A DNA stretch of 64,000 nucleotides from positions 3,162,001 to 3,226,000 of the forward strand of contig NZ_RKHK01000001.1 in assembly GCF_003752405.1 (NCBI RefSeq). Reading direction: 5' to 3'. A program made the translations under genes and the position numbers. Below the pieces are notes generated by a model. That model saw only the letters and a list, made by a program, of their open reading frames with translations, had not been told where the DNA came from and searched no databases. The DNA comes from Bogoriella caseilytica. GTDB lineage: Bacteria; Actinomycetota; Actinomycetes; Actinomycetales; Actinomycetaceae. Shown here one piece after another: positions 7,860 to 18,948 of the stretch (position 1 is the stretch's first letter; each line of letters opens with the position of its first letter).

Positions 7860-9668
7860 TCAGACGAGTGAGTCCTCCCAGGCCTGGTTGAGGTCGGCGA
7901 AGGTACCGCCAGCTGCCAGGAGCTCCTCGGGGGTGCCGTCTTCGGTGACCTCGCCATGGGCCATGACCAGCACCCGGTCAGCAATCGCGACGGTGGAGAG
8001 CCGGTGCGCGATGATGATTGCGGTGCGGTCGGCCAACAGCGTCTGCAGGCCGTGCTGCACGATCCGCTCCCCCGGGAGGTCCAGCGAGGCGGTGGCCTCG
8101 TCAAGCACCAGAACGGCCGGGTCGGCGAGGAAGGCACGGGCGAAGGACAGCAGCTGCTTCTGGCCGGCGGAGACGCGACCACCGCGTTTGTTCACCTCGG
8201 TGTCATAGCCTTCGGGCATCTTGAGGATGAACTCGTGTGCGCCGACGGCCTGGGCCGCCGCCACGATCTCCTCGTCGGTGGCCCCGGGCTTCCCGAGCGC
8301 GATGTTCTCACGGACCGATCCGGAGAACAGGTACGCCTCCTGGGTCACCATCACCACGGCATTGCGCAGATCGTCGGTGGAGATCTCGCGCAGGTCCACG
8401 CCGTCGAGGCTAATGGTGCCCTCCGAGGCGTCGTAGAAGCGCGTGACGAGCTTGGCCAGAGTGGACTTGCCCGCCCCGGTTGTGCCCACCAGGGCCACGG
8501 TCTGCCCGGCTGGAATGTGCAGGTCCATGTGCGGCAACACCACAGGGCCGCTGCCGTAGCGGAACTTCACCGAGCTCAGCCGCAGATCGCCGCGGGGGTT
8601 CTCCAGCGGCGCGGGGTTCTTCGGCTCCACGACGGTGGGTTCCTCGGCGAGCAGCCCGGAGACCTTCTCCAGCGCGGCGGTGGCCGACTGGAAGGAGTTG
8701 TAGAACATGCCGATCTGCTGGATGGGCTGGAAGAAGCGCTTGACCAGCAACAGCACGGCCACCAGGGTGCCGGCGCCGAGGTCACCCTCGATCACGCGCC
8801 AGGCGCCCACGGCGAGGGCGACCACCACGGTCAGGTTGCCGATGACGACCAGCCCCGGCTGGAAGCGGCCGTTGATCGAGAAAACCTTGAGGAAAGCCTC
8901 GCGGTAACTGTTCGAGAGGTTCCCGAAGTCCCGCTCGGTGGTCGACTCCCGGCGGAAGGCCTGCACGGCGCGCATGCCGGTCATGGTCTCCACGAACTTC
9001 ACGATCAGCCGCGCCGAGGCGGTGCGTTGCTCCCGGTAGAACAACTGCGACTTCTTCTGGAACCAGCGGGTGAGGAAGAAGGACGGGATGAAGGCCAGCG
9101 CCAGGATGCCCGCGGAACCCAAGTCGGTGAACACGATCGTGCCGGCGATGAACACCATGAGGAACATTGAGGAGATGACACCGGTCAGGCCGCCGTCGAG
9201 CAGTTCGCGCAGCGCCTCCATATCGGAGGTCTGCCGCGAGATCACGCGCCCGGAGGTGTACTTCTCGTGGAACTCCAGCGACAGGCGCTGGGTCTGGCGG
9301 AACACGCGGCGGCGCAGGTCGTACATCACGCCCTGCGCGATACGAGCTGCTTGACGGATGTAGGCCCCGGCCGCCAGGCCACCGATCACGGCGGCGGCGA
9401 GGTAGGTCAGGCCGGAGAAGGTCAGCGGACCGGTGTCGCCGTCTTCCATGAGCGGCATCAAGGCGTTGTCGATCGTCCAGCCCACGAGCCACGGCCCAGC
9501 GACCTGGCCGAGCGAGGAGAGCATCACCAGGCCGGCAGCGATGGCGAGAGCCTTCTTGTGCGGGGAGAGCAGGGAGCCGAGCAGGCGAAGGGAACGCTGC
9601 CGGATCGCCTTGTTCTCGTCCCGTCCGAGCTCGATCTGGTCCTCATTGTCGGTCGCGGAGTGACTCAC
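7860..9668 (-). CDS. ABC exporter half-transporter, subunit with canonical Walker B
   Basis: A 602-residue type I ABC exporter half. An N-terminal six-helix membrane domain (about residues 35-330) is followed by an ATPase domain with Walker A GTTGAGKST, Walker B AVLVLDEATASLD and an H-loop (IIIAHRLS). Its signature motif is VSAGQKQLL rather than LSGGQ. The start codon overlaps the stop of the upstream exporter gene (ATGA), so the two halves are made together and should form a heterodimer. Drug, lipid or peptide export are typical family roles; the substrate cannot be told. No regulator adjoins it. Confidence 0.9.
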   Translation of the reverse strand: MSHSATDNEDQIELGRDENKAIRQRSLRLLGSLLSPHKKALAIAAGLVMLSSLGQVAGPWLVGWTIDNALMPLMEDGDTGPLTFSGLTYLAAAVIGGLAAGAYIRQAARIAQGVMYDLRRRVFRQTQRLSLEFHEKYTSGRVISRQTSDMEALRELLDGGLTGVISSMFLMVFIAGTIVFTDLGSAGILALAFIPSFFLTRWFQKKSQLFYREQRTASARLIVKFVETMTGMRAVQAFRRESTTERDFGNLSNSYREAFLKVFSINGRFQPGLVVIGNLTVVVALAVGAWRVIEGDLGAGTLVAVLLLVKRFFQPIQQIGMFYNSFQSATAALEKVSGLLAEEPTVVEPKNPAPLENPRGDLRLSSVKFRYGSGPVVLPHMDLHIPAGQTVALVGTTGAGKSTLAKLVTRFYDASEGTISLDGVDLREISTDDLRNAVVMVTQEAYLFSGSVRENIALGKPGATDEEIVAAAQAVGAHEFILKMPEGYDTEVNKRGGRVSAGQKQLLSFARAFLADPAVLVLDEATASLDLPGERIVQHGLQTLLADRTAIIIAHRLSTVAIADRVLVMAHGEVTEDGTPEELLAAGGTFADLNQAWEDSLV

Positions 9669-11605
9669 AGCCGGGCCCCCTTTGCCTCGTCGTCGACGCC
9701 GGCGCTGCGGTCGGTCTCGTCGGCCTCCCCTTCGGCGGGTGGAAGGTCCTCGAAGTGCCCGATGCCGTGCTCCTGGGCGTCCTCTTCGAGGGTGGAGATG
9801 ATGTAGCGGTAGTGCGCGTCAGTGGCCAGCAGCTCGCTGTGGGTCCCGACGGCGCGGATGCTGCCGTTCTCCAGCACCGCGACCCGGTCGGCCAGCGCCA
9901 CGGTGGAAGGCCGGTGCGCGATGACCAGCGACGTGGTGCCGTCGAGCACCTGACGCAGCCGCCGGGAGACGGCCTCCTCGGTGGTGACGTCGAGGGCAGA
10001 GAGCGGGTCGTCGAGCACCAGCACGCGGGGCCGCGAGGCGATGGCACGCGCCAGCGCCAGCCGCTGACGCTGGCCACCGGAGAGCGAGAGGCCCTCTTCG
10101 CCGATCTTGGTGTCCACGCCCTCGGGCAGCTCGTAGACGAAGGCAGCCTGGGCCACCTCGAGCGCCTCGTGCATGAGGCGCTCCTTCTCGGCGTGATCCA
10201 GGGCGTCGTCGACGCCGAAGAGCACGTTTTCGCGCACCGAAGCGGAGAACAGGGTGGGGTCTTCGAAGGCCACGGCCACGCCGTCACGCACATCGGAGCG
10301 GCGCATGCCGCGCACCGAGACACCGTCGATCTCCACGCTGCCGTCGGTGACGTCGAAGATGCGCGGGATGAGCATCGCGAGCGTGGACTTGCCGGAGCCG
10401 GTCAGGCCCACCAGCGCGGTCGTCGTCCCGGCCGGGAGGTCGAGGTCGATGTGGCTCAGCAGCGGCTCGGCGGCATCCGAATACTGGAACTCGACATCGC
10501 GCAGCCGCACATGGGAGCCCTTGTCCGAGGCAGGTGTGCCCGCCTCATCGGGGTGGTCGGGGTCGGCCATCGAGTTCGGGGTCTCGAGGATCTCGAAGTA
10601 CCGGTCCACGGCGGTGCGGGCGTTCAGCGTCATCGCCAGGGTCATGCCGAGATCGACCACGGGGCCGTTCATGATCGCGGCGGTGAGGAAGAAAGCAGAG
10701 AAGGCGCCGATGGTGATGGTCTCGTTGGCCACCAGGAAGGCGCCGACGACCATGGCGATCGCCAGCGTGGACTCGGGAATGATCTGCAGGGCCTGGACCA
10801 GCTTGGACTGGGTGTTGGCCTTGGACAGCTCGGTCTCGCGGAGCTGCGCGGCCTCTCCGGAGAAACCGCGGAGGGCATCGCGGCCGCGCCCGAAGGCCTT
10901 GAGCACCCGGATGCCGTGCACCGATTCCTCCACGGTGTTCGCCAGTTCGCCGAGCTGCTCCTGGGAACGGCGGGCCACCACGCGGAACTTGCGGGAGAAG
11001 GTGAAGGCGATGATCGTCATCGGGATCGCGCCGGCGAGGTAGATCAGTCCCAGCCAACCTGCGGTGGTGATGAGCAGGACGGTGCCCACAATGATCGTCA
11101 GGACCGAGACCACGAGCTGGATGGCGGAGAAGACCAGCCAGCGGCGCAGCATCCCGAGGTCACCCACGATGCGGGAGAGCAGCTGCCCGCCAGGCCAACG
11201 GTCGTGGAAGGCCTGCGGGAGGTCCTGCAGGTGCCGGAAGAGCCCCATGCGCATATCGGACTCCACCCGGGTGCCCGGGAACATCACCAGAGTGCGGCGG
11301 AGCAGGATGAAGCCGGCCTCGGCGAGCCCGAGGCCGAGCACGAGGACGATCGGCCAGACGAGGTCGCTCAGCGAGGCGCCGGCGTCGACGTCGGTGAGGT
11401 AGGTGTCCACCACATAACGCAGCACCTGCGGGATGGCCAGGGCCACGAGCGAAGCGCCGAGCGCCGAGAGCAGACCGGCGAGCAGCTGTGGCAGCGCGGA
11501 GCGGACGTAGGGGTAAAGGCGGCGAAGTGAGGCGGGCGTCGACAGATGCGATCCGGCGGGCCCGGGTGCCTCAGGCCTGCGTGGAGCAGCAGTTTTTGAT
11601 GGCAT
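9665..11605 (-). CDS. ABC exporter half-transporter, subunit with degenerate Walker B
   Basis: The first gene of a two-gene exporter operon, about 646 residues, with a six-helix membrane domain followed by an ATPase domain. Walker A is GLTGSGKST and the signature is a normal LSGGQRQRL, but Walker B ends VLVLDDPLSALD, with Asp where the catalytic Glu is expected. Combined with the VSAGQ signature of the partner, this gives one degenerate and one active ATP site, as in TM287/288-type heterodimers. I preferred ATG 11605 (MPSKTAAPRR); the open frame extends to 11644. The 234-bp gap upstream, to rbpA, shows no other gene. Confidence 0.9.
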   Translation of the reverse strand: MPSKTAAPRRPEAPGPAGSHLSTPASLRRLYPYVRSALPQLLAGLLSALGASLVALAIPQVLRYVVDTYLTDVDAGASLSDLVWPIVLVLGLGLAEAGFILLRRTLVMFPGTRVESDMRMGLFRHLQDLPQAFHDRWPGGQLLSRIVGDLGMLRRWLVFSAIQLVVSVLTIIVGTVLLITTAGWLGLIYLAGAIPMTIIAFTFSRKFRVVARRSQEQLGELANTVEESVHGIRVLKAFGRGRDALRGFSGEAAQLRETELSKANTQSKLVQALQIIPESTLAIAMVVGAFLVANETITIGAFSAFFLTAAIMNGPVVDLGMTLAMTLNARTAVDRYFEILETPNSMADPDHPDEAGTPASDKGSHVRLRDVEFQYSDAAEPLLSHIDLDLPAGTTTALVGLTGSGKSTLAMLIPRIFDVTDGSVEIDGVSVRGMRRSDVRDGVAVAFEDPTLFSASVRENVLFGVDDALDHAEKERLMHEALEVAQAAFVYELPEGVDTKIGEEGLSLSGGQRQRLALARAIASRPRVLVLDDPLSALDVTTEEAVSRRLRQVLDGTTSLVIAHRPSTVALADRVAVLENGSIRAVGTHSELLATDAHYRYIISTLEEDAQEHGIGHFEDLPPAEGEADETDRSAGVDDEAKGARL

Positions 11606-11839
11606 CGTGCATCTATTCTTCCCTACCAAACCCGTGCACCGCACATGTAATCGCCGAGATGCGCGTCTCAGTGGGCGAACTTGGACACGCGATGGCCAAG
11701 GCTTGACCTGGTCATGGGCTCAAGGAGAACCGGCGGCGCGCGCACGGGTCAGGTCAGTTCGCGCCAGGGCCACGTCAGCGCGCGCGAGAGTCACGTCAAG
11801 GACGACGGCGCCCGCTCGTCACGACGGCGTGCTCCTGGC

Positions 11840-12187
11840 TCAACCGTCGCGGCGGGCGCGCAGGGCCTCGAGAGCTTCGTCCAGCAGTGCCTCGCCGTCG
11901 GCGTCCGTGCGACGCTCCTTCACGTAAGCGAGGTGGGTCTTGAAGGGCGCCACCTTCTGCGCCTGGGGCGGGTTGTCCCGGTCGGTGCCGGCCGGCAGCC
12001 CACAGCGGGGACAGTCCCACAGCTCGGGGATGTCGACGTCGTCATCCTGAGCGAAGCCGCGCGTGGTCTCGTGCCGGTTCTCGCACCAGAAGGTCACCCA
12101 GGTCCGCGGCGCAGGCGTCCCGCGCTCGGGCTCACCCCCACGACTCGAGCCGATCCGGGACCCACGGATTGCATTACCGCTCGCCAT
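11840..12187 (-). CDS. rbpA: RNA polymerase-binding protein RbpA
   Basis: The 115-residue protein matches RbpA, the actinobacterial transcription activator that binds the sigma factor and RNA polymerase and stabilises the open complex with the housekeeping sigma. Visible hallmarks are the N-terminal GNAIRGSRIGS, the zinc-binding segment (CENRHETTRGF followed by WDCPRCGLPAG), and the sigma-binding C-terminus (KTHLAYVKERRT). Length is normal for the family. It is a monocistronic gene downstream of secG in the same orientation. The family is restricted to Actinobacteria, which supports the taxonomic reading of the window. Confidence 0.96.
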   Translation of the reverse strand: MASGNAIRGSRIGSSRGGEPERGTPAPRTWVTFWCENRHETTRGFAQDDDVDIPELWDCPRCGLPAGTDRDNPPQAQKVAPFKTHLAYVKERRTDADGEALLDEALEALRARRDG

Positions 12188-12241
12188 GCCGCCTCCTGAG
12201 GCCGGCCGGCGCTCAGGAGCCGGCCACGAGGTACTACCGGT

Positions 12242-12487
12242 TTAGAACTCGAACCGCTGGATCAGTCCGAGGAGCACCACCACGCTGACCCAGGCGATCG
12301 CCAGGATCAACGTGTATCGCGTGAGGTTACGCTCGGCGACCCCGGAGGAGCCGGCCGAGCTCGAGATGCCACCACCGAACATGTCGGAGATACCGCCACC
12401 CTTGCCCTTGTGCAGCAGGATGAAGACGACCATGAGGACGCCGAGCAGGACCAGGAGCACCTGCAGGACGATCCGGAGAATCTCCAC
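12242..12487 (-). CDS. secG: Preprotein translocase subunit SecG
   Basis: An 81-residue protein with two membrane segments (LRIVLQVLLVLLGVLMVVFILL and TLILAIAWVSVVVLLGLI) flanking the Gly/Ser-rich SecG loop KGKGGGISDMFGGG. SecG assists SecYE during protein export across the membrane. The GTG at 12487 is chosen because the membrane segment begins directly after it and the upstream residues are low-complexity. It follows tpiA, an order common in Actinobacteria, but a strong hairpin separates the two. Confidence 0.93.
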   Translation of the reverse strand: MEILRIVLQVLLVLLGVLMVVFILLHKGKGGGISDMFGGGISSSAGSSGVAERNLTRYTLILAIAWVSVVVLLGLIQRFEF

Positions 12488-12561
12488 GTTGCGGTCTACC
12501 TCTGTTCGATCGGGAAGGAATGCCGGCCTCGGTCGAGGGCCGCGGCCGGCCACAGCTGGCC

Positions 12562-12594
12562 GGGGCCTTGCGAGCAAGATACTCGCAAGGCCCC
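12562..12594 (-). terminator. Intrinsic terminator/attenuator between tpiA and secG
   Basis: A perfect 13-bp stem (GGGGCCTTGCGAG paired with CTCGCAAGGCCCC) encloses a 7-base loop. It starts ten bases after the tpiA stop. There is no U tract, as is usual for GC-rich actinobacteria, so it may end the gapA-pgk-tpiA transcript or only reduce read-through into secG. Confidence 0.75.
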
Positions 12595-12603
12595 GACAGG
12601 CTA

Positions 12604-13401
12604 TCAACTACCAGCGTGGTCCTGGTAGCGAACGATCGCCGCGAACTCCTCGGCCTTGAGGCTGGCGCCGCCCACCAGGGCGCCGTCAACGTCAGGCTGA
12701 GCCATGATCGAGGCCACGTTCGAGGACTTCACCGAGCCGCCGTAGAGCACGCGCACGGCTTCGGCCACGCTCGAGTCGTACAGCTCGGCGAGGCGCGCAC
12801 GGATCGCCGCGCACACCTCCTGGGCGTCCTCCGGGGTGGCGACCTCACCGGTGCCGATGGCCCACACGGGCTCATAGGCGATGACGACCTTCGCGGCCTG
12901 CTCCGCGTCGAAGCCAGCGAGCGAACCTTCGACCTGGGCGAGGGTGTAGGGCACCTGGTCGCCAGCCTTGCGCACATCCAGGCCCTCACCCACGCAGATG
13001 ATGGGGGTGATCCCGGCGGCCAGAGCAGCCTTGGCCTTGGCAGCCACCAGGGCGTCGTCCTCGTGGTGCTGTTCGCGCCGCTCACTGTGGCCGACCACGG
13101 CGTAGCTCACGCCGAGCTTGGCCAGCATTCCGGCAGAGATCTCGCCGGTGTAGGCGCCCGACTCGTGCGCCGAGACGTCCTGGGCGCCGTAGGCGATCTT
13201 CAGGTCATCGCCGTCGACGAGGGTCTGCACCGAGCGCAGGTCGGTGAAGGGCGGGACCACCACGGCCTCGACCGCGGAGAAGTCGTGCTTGGCGTCCTGC
13301 AGGGTCCACGCGAGCTTCTGGACCACGGAGATCGCCTCGAGGTGGTCAAGGTTCATCTTCCAGTTGCCCGCCATCAGCGGGGTGCGGGTGCTAGCTGCCA
13401 T
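12604..13401 (-). CDS. tpiA: Triosephosphate isomerase
   Basis: The 265-residue TIM-barrel enzyme interconverts dihydroxyacetone phosphate and glyceraldehyde 3-phosphate in the cytoplasm. Catalytic residues are seen as Lys15 in AGNWKMN, His in VVGHSERR and Glu in [11 protein letters not shown], with the phosphate loop [11 protein letters not shown]. It ends the gapA-pgk-tpiA glycolytic cluster and starts three bases after the pgk stop, so the two are probably co-translated. Length is normal. Confidence 0.98.
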   Translation of the reverse strand: MAASTRTPLMAGNWKMNLDHLEAISVVQKLAWTLQDAKHDFSAVEAVVVPPFTDLRSVQTLVDGDDLKIAYGAQDVSAHESGAYTGEISAGMLAKLGVSYAVVGHSERREQHHEDDALVAAKAKAALAAGITPIICVGEGLDVRKAGDQVPYTLAQVEGSLAGFDAEQAAKVVIAYEPVWAIGTGEVATPEDAQEVCAAIRARLAELYDSSVAEAVRVLYGGSVKSSNVASIMAQPDVDGALVGGASLKAEEFAAIVRYQDHAGS

Positions 13402-13404
13402 GTA

Positions 13405-14598
13405 TCAGCCCTCCAGTACGTTGATGCCGGGGAGAACCTTGCCCTCGAGAAGTTCGAGGGAGGCGCCACCACCGGTCGAGATGTGGGAGAAGGTGGACTC
13501 GTCGAATCCGAGGGTCCGCACGGCGGCCGCTGAGTCTCCGCCACCGACGATGGTGAAGGCCCGCTCCGAGTCGGACATCGCCTGCGCCACGGCGCGGGTG
13601 CCGCCGGCGAAGGCAGGGAACTCGAAGACGCCCATGGGGCCGTTCCACACGATGGTGCGCGCATCGGCCAGCTTCTCGGTGAAGAGGCGCTGCGAGTCCG
13701 GGCCGATGTCCAGGCCCATCTGGTCTGCCGGGATCTCCTCGGCGGACACGACCGTGGCCGGTGCGTCAGCCTTGAACTCCGGGGCGACGATGACGTCGGT
13801 GGGCAGCACGATCTCCACACCCTTGTCCTCGGCGTCCTGGAGATAGCCCTTGACCGTCTCGACCTGGTCCTGCTCCAGCAGGGAGGATCCCACGCCGAAG
13901 CCCTTGGCGGCCAGGAAGGTGAAGACCATCCCGCCACCGATGAGCAGGCGGTCGGCCTTCCCGAGCAGGTTCGAGATCACCCCGAGCTTGTCGGAGACCT
14001 TCGAGCCACCCAGCACCACTGCATAGGGGCGCTCCGGGTCGTCGGTGGCCTTGGACAGCGAGGCGATCTCCTTGAAGACCAGCTTGCCGGCCGCGTGCGG
14101 CAGCAGCTGCGCCACGTCGTAGACCGAGGCCTGCTTGCGGTGCACCACGCCGAAGCCATCCGAGACGAAGGCGTCGGCAAGCTGGGCCAGCTCTGCGGCC
14201 AGCGCGCCGCGTTCGGCGTCGTCCTTGGAGGTCTCGCGCGCGTCGAAACGCACATTCTCCAGGAGAGCCACGTCCCCCACGGCGAGCGAGGCCACCGTGG
14301 ACGTGGCGGAGTCCCCCACCAGGTCGGAGGCATAGCGCACCTCGTGCCCGAGCAGTTCGCCGAGTCGCGCGGCCACCGGAGCCAGGGAGTACTCGGCCTT
14401 GACCTCACCCTTGGGCCGGCCCAGGTGCGCCGTCAGGATCACCTTCGCGCCGGCTTCAGTCAGCGCGGTGATCGTCGGCAGGGCGGCGCGGATGCGCCCG
14501 TCGTCGGTGATGGTCGTGCCGTCGAGCGGCACGTTGAAGTCGGAGCGGACCAGAACGCGCTTGCCGCGCAGGTCGCCCAGATCCTCGATGGTCTTCAC
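13405..14598 (-). CDS. pgk: Phosphoglycerate kinase
   Basis: The 397-residue enzyme transfers phosphate between 1,3-bisphosphoglycerate and ADP. It shows the N-terminal substrate motif [10 protein letters not shown], the arginine-bearing [11 protein letters not shown], and the C-terminal nucleotide-binding [14 protein letters not shown] and [13 protein letters not shown]. The start is a GTG at 14598 with AAGGAG eight bases upstream. It sits between gapA and tpiA on the minus strand, and a strong hairpin lies in the gap to gapA. Confidence 0.98.
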   Translation of the reverse strand: MKTIEDLGDLRGKRVLVRSDFNVPLDGTTITDDGRIRAALPTITALTEAGAKVILTAHLGRPKGEVKAEYSLAPVAARLGELLGHEVRYASDLVGDSATSTVASLAVGDVALLENVRFDARETSKDDAERGALAAELAQLADAFVSDGFGVVHRKQASVYDVAQLLPHAAGKLVFKEIASLSKATDDPERPYAVVLGGSKVSDKLGVISNLLGKADRLLIGGGMVFTFLAAKGFGVGSSLLEQDQVETVKGYLQDAEDKGVEIVLPTDVIVAPEFKADAPATVVSAEEIPADQMGLDIGPDSQRLFTEKLADARTIVWNGPMGVFEFPAFAGGTRAVAQAMSDSERAFTIVGGGDSAAAVRTLGFDESTFSHISTGGGASLELLEGKVLPGINVLEG

Positions 14599-14621
14599 AG
14601 GAACTGCTCCTTCCAGGGAAA

Positions 14622-14650
14622 CGCCCGCGCACCCGAGGGGTGCGCGGGCG
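14622..14650 (-). terminator. Intercistronic hairpin between gapA and pgk
   Basis: A perfect 13-bp stem (CGCCCGCGCACCC paired with GGGTGCGCGGGCG) closes a 3-base GAG loop. It lies between the gapA stop and the pgk ribosome site. It could be a partial terminator or an RNA-processing or stability element that raises gapA message over pgk; the sequence does not distinguish these. Confidence 0.7.
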
Positions 14651-14676
14651 TCCTCATCGGCTCAACAGGGGGTGGC

Positions 14677-15756
<1,080 letters not shown>

Positions 15757-15822
15757 CTACTCACCGGTGCCGGGGGTCTGTCTCATCGGGGGGTCCCGGT
15801 GAGATGGGCCATTGGTCCCGGG

Positions 15823-16812
15823 CTAGAGGTCGAGCAGATCCGGGGAGAGCCCGGCCTCGGTGTCGGGGATGCCGAGCTCGGCGGCGCGGCGGTCGGCCAT
15901 GGCGAGCAGCCGGCGGATCCGGCCGGCGACGGCGTCCTTGGTCAGCGGCGGATCGGAGAGCTGTCCGAGTTCCTCGAGGGAGGCCTGCTTGTGCTCCAGG
16001 CGCAAACGCCCGGCCTGGCGGAGGTGCTCGGCCACGTCGTCGCCGAGGATCTCGAAGGCGCGCTCGACGCGGGCTCCTGCGGCCACCGCCGCGCGGGCGG
16101 AGCGGCGCAGGTTGGCGTCATCGAAGTTGGCGAGGCGGTTGGCCGTACCGCGCACCTCGCGGCGCATGCGGCGTTCCTCCCACACCATGACGGCGTCGTG
16201 CGCGCCGAGTCGGGTGAGCATCTGAGAGATGGCCTCGCCGTCACGGATGACGACCCGATCGATGCCGCGCACCTCGCGGGCCTTGGCGAGGATGCTCATC
16301 CGGCGGGCTGCGCCCACCAGCGCCAGGGCCGCTTCGGGGCCGGGGCAGGTGACCTCCAGGGCGGTGGAACGCCCCGGTTCGGTGAGTGAACCGTGGGCCA
16401 GGAAGGCGCCGCGCCACGCCGCGGTGGCCTCCGCGACACCGGCGGAGACGATCTGCGGTGGCAAGCCGCGCACGGGGCGCCCGCGAGCGTCCAGCAATCC
16501 GGTCTGCCGGGCGAGGGACTCCCCCTCGCGGATCACGCGGACCACGTAGCGGTTGCCCTTCCGCAGCCCGTTACCGGAGACGACGATGATGTCGGCCTGG
16601 TGGCCGTAGCACTCGCGCACGGTCTCCCGGAGCCGGCGGGCCGCGACGCCCTGGTCGAGCTCGGCCTCGACCACGATCCGGCCGGAGATGATGTGCAGCC
16701 CTCCGGCGAAACGCAGAGTGGCGGCGACCTCTGCCTTCCGCGCGGACTGCTTCTCCACAACGACTCGGGCGAGCTCATCCTTCACGGCGGCGGTCAATGA
16801 CATGCGGGTCAT
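15823..16812 (-). CDS. whiA: Sporulation/cell-division regulator WhiA
   Basis: The 329-residue protein has the WhiA layout: an N-terminal degenerate LAGLIDADG homing-endonuclease-like fold ([23 protein letters not shown]) and a C-terminal helix-turn-helix domain ([24 protein letters not shown] with conserved spacing). In Streptomyces it is a DNA-binding regulator of division genes; it is kept in non-sporulating Actinobacteria. The chosen start at 16812 overlaps the yvcK stop (ATGA). It belongs to the rapZ-yvcK-whiA operon, an order conserved widely in Gram-positive bacteria. Confidence 0.95.
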   Translation of the reverse strand: MTRMSLTAAVKDELARVVVEKQSARKAEVAATLRFAGGLHIISGRIVVEAELDQGVAARRLRETVRECYGHQADIIVVSGNGLRKGNRYVVRVIREGESLARQTGLLDARGRPVRGLPPQIVSAGVAEATAAWRGAFLAHGSLTEPGRSTALEVTCPGPEAALALVGAARRMSILAKAREVRGIDRVVIRDGEAISQMLTRLGAHDAVMVWEERRMRREVRGTANRLANFDDANLRRSARAAVAAGARVERAFEILGDDVAEHLRQAGRLRLEHKQASLEELGQLSDPPLTKDAVAGRIRRLLAMADRRAAELGIPDTEAGLSPDLLDL

Positions 16813-17924
16813 CTTCCCACGTCCCCCATGGTGCCTTCGAAGGCATCGCGATACGCAGCGGCCAGGCGCAGCGGATCGTGACGCGGTGTGCCATCGCCCA
16901 CCCGTACCTGACGGAAGAGCACCCGTGCGCCGAAGGCCTCGGCCGCGTCGGTGAGGTCGTCCAGGTCCTCCACGACCGAGGGGTCGGCGATCACCACGTC
17001 CAGACGCAACTCGGGTGCGTCTTCGCGCAGGGAGCGCACATGATCGGCCGCGGTCATGCCGTCGGTCTCCCCCTCCTGGGCGGAGAGATTCACGGTGAGC
17101 GCACGACGGGCCTTGGTCTCGTGCAGGGCGGCCGCGAGCTCGGGTACCAGCAGGTGCGGGACCACGGAGGAGTACCAGGAGCCCGGGCCCAGCACGACCC
17201 ACTCGGCCTCGCGCACGGCCTCCACGGCCTCGGGAACAGCCGGCGGCGCCTGAGGGAAGAGGCGGATCTGCTCGATGCGGCCGGGCTCGAGGGCCACGGT
17301 GCTCTGGCCGCGCAGGGTGCGGAAGCCGGGGCCGTCCGGGTGGCAGTCGGGCAGCTTGACGTCTCCTTCGATCTCCAGCGGCACGGCCGACATCGGGAGC
17401 ACCCGACCCTGGATACCGAGCAGGCGGCCGACCATGTCCAGACCGGCGACGGTGTCACCGAGCAGTTCCCACAGCGCGACGATGAGCAGATTGCCGACAG
17501 CGTGGTTGTCGAGTTCGCCCGCGGAGTGGAAGCGGTGCTGCAGTACGTCACGCCAGAGCAGGCCCCAGTCCCCGTCGTCGCAGAGCGCGGACAGCGCCAT
17601 GCGCAGATCGCCGGGGGGCAGGACTCCGAGCTCGCCACGGAGCTTGCCGGAGGATCCGCCGTCGTCGGCGACCGTGACGACGGCGGTGAGCTGTTTGGTG
17701 AGGTGGCGCAGCGCCTTGAGGGTGGCGGCCAGGCCGTGCCCTCCCCCGAGGGCGACCACCGGCGGCCCCATGGGTGGCCGGTGCACGGTGGCAGGGAGCC
17801 CGCGATCGAGCGGCTGGAGGCCGAGCAGCGGACGGGGGTCGGGCTTGGCTGTAGTGGTGGGCTCGTGCGTGAAGGTGGGCTCGGGATCCTCAGCGGGTCC
17901 TGGCCGCGCGGTCGGTTCGGTCAT
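16809..17924 (-). CDS. yvcK: YvcK/CofD-like UDP-sugar-binding protein
   Basis: The 371-residue protein has the YvcK family signature [18 protein letters not shown] followed by [15 protein letters not shown]. In Bacillus, YvcK binds UDP-GlcNAc and links gluconeogenic growth to cell-wall synthesis; the family belongs to the CofD fold. About 50 N-terminal residues here are Pro/Thr-rich and probably disordered, so translation might also begin nearer the [11 protein letters not shown] core. Its stop overlaps the whiA start, and ten bases separate it from rapZ. Confidence 0.93.
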   Translation of the reverse strand: MTEPTARPGPAEDPEPTFTHEPTTTAKPDPRPLLGLQPLDRGLPATVHRPPMGPPVVALGGGHGLAATLKALRHLTKQLTAVVTVADDGGSSGKLRGELGVLPPGDLRMALSALCDDGDWGLLWRDVLQHRFHSAGELDNHAVGNLLIVALWELLGDTVAGLDMVGRLLGIQGRVLPMSAVPLEIEGDVKLPDCHPDGPGFRTLRGQSTVALEPGRIEQIRLFPQAPPAVPEAVEAVREAEWVVLGPGSWYSSVVPHLLVPELAAALHETKARRALTVNLSAQEGETDGMTAADHVRSLREDAPELRLDVVIADPSVVEDLDDLTDAAEAFGARVLFRQVRVGDGTPRHDPLRLAAAYRDAFEGTMGDVGR

Positions 17925-17933
17925 GGCACCCGC

Positions 17934-18902
17934 TCACTCACGGCCCATATCACGGTGCAGGGTGCGCACCGGATGGCCATGTTCCCGCAGGCGCTGCGAA
18001 ATGAACTCCGAGACGGCCACTGATCGGTGTTTGCCGCCGGTGCATCCCACCGCGATGGTGACGAAGGGCTTGAGTTCGTTGACGTAGGAAGCCAGCACCG
18101 GCTCCAGGGCGGCCACGTAGCGCTCGGCGAACTCGGTGGCGCCGTCCTGGCCCAGCACGTACTCGCTCACCCGGCGATCCTGCCCGGTGAGGTGGCGCAG
18201 TTCGGAGACCCAGTAGGGGTTGGCCAAGAAGCGCATGTCGACCACGTGATCGGCGTCCAGCGGCAGGCCGTACTTGAAGCCGAAGGAGACCACCGTCAGC
18301 CGCGGCCCGGCCAGCGCGCCGCCGTCGGCGACGTTCTCGCGGATCTGGCGGGCGAGGTCGTGCACGGAGAGCTCGGTGGTGTCGATGAGGACGTCGGCCC
18401 GGCGGCGGAGGGTGGCGAGCAGGCTACGTTCCTCGGTGATGCCGTCCAGCAGGCGTCCGTCCCCCTGGAGCGGGTGGGGGCGGCGCACGGATTCGTAGCG
18501 GCGCACCAGTTCTTCGTCCGAGGCGTCGAGGTAGATGACGCGGTAGTCCGTGCCCTGCGCGCGGAACTGGTCCAGCACGCCGACGAGTTCGGCGAAGAAC
18601 TCCCCGGAACGCACATCGACGACGGCGGCCAAACGGTGAACACCGCCGTCGCCGGGCGTCATCATCCGCGCCAGAGTGCCCAGCAGCCGGGGCGGCAGAT
18701 TGTCGACGACGTACCAGTCGAGATCCTCCAGGGCAGCCGCGGCGCGCGATCGCCCAGCGCCGGACATGCCCGTGATGATCAGGATCTCGGGTGGGTCATT
18801 CTGCGGGAGCGAGGTGCTCTCATCGAGCACGGGGATGCCGTCGGGGACGGTGGGCGGGCCGGAGTCCTCCGGCCAGTCGTTCTCAGGCTCCGGCGATGTC
18901 AT
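17934..18902 (-). CDS. rapZ: RapZ-family nucleotide-binding adaptor protein
   Basis: A 322-residue member of the RapZ/YvcJ family. The N-terminal P-loop is IITGMSGAGRSRAAAAL, with Arg in place of the Walker Lys, and the C-terminal part has FGFKYGLPLDADHVVDMRF and AVGCTGGKHRSVAVSE, the conserved ligand-binding segment. RapZ steers sRNA decay in E. coli; the actinobacterial role is not settled. It follows uvrC by 46 bases and precedes yvcK, so all may share a transcript. Confidence 0.94.
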   Translation of the reverse strand: MTSPEPENDWPEDSGPPTVPDGIPVLDESTSLPQNDPPEILIITGMSGAGRSRAAAALEDLDWYVVDNLPPRLLGTLARMMTPGDGGVHRLAAVVDVRSGEFFAELVGVLDQFRAQGTDYRVIYLDASDEELVRRYESVRRPHPLQGDGRLLDGITEERSLLATLRRRADVLIDTTELSVHDLARQIRENVADGGALAGPRLTVVSFGFKYGLPLDADHVVDMRFLANPYWVSELRHLTGQDRRVSEYVLGQDGATEFAERYVAALEPVLASYVNELKPFVTIAVGCTGGKHRSVAVSEFISQRLREHGHPVRTLHRDMGRE

Positions 18903-18948
18903 GCGGCCAGGATGCCAGGTTGCTGGCTCGCCCGCTCAGGACCCGGGC

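Noticed and set aside
15760-15803. Weak hairpin (CTCACCGG/CCGGTGAG) after whiA
   Set aside because: The 8-bp stem with a ~28-base loop is too weak to call a terminator.
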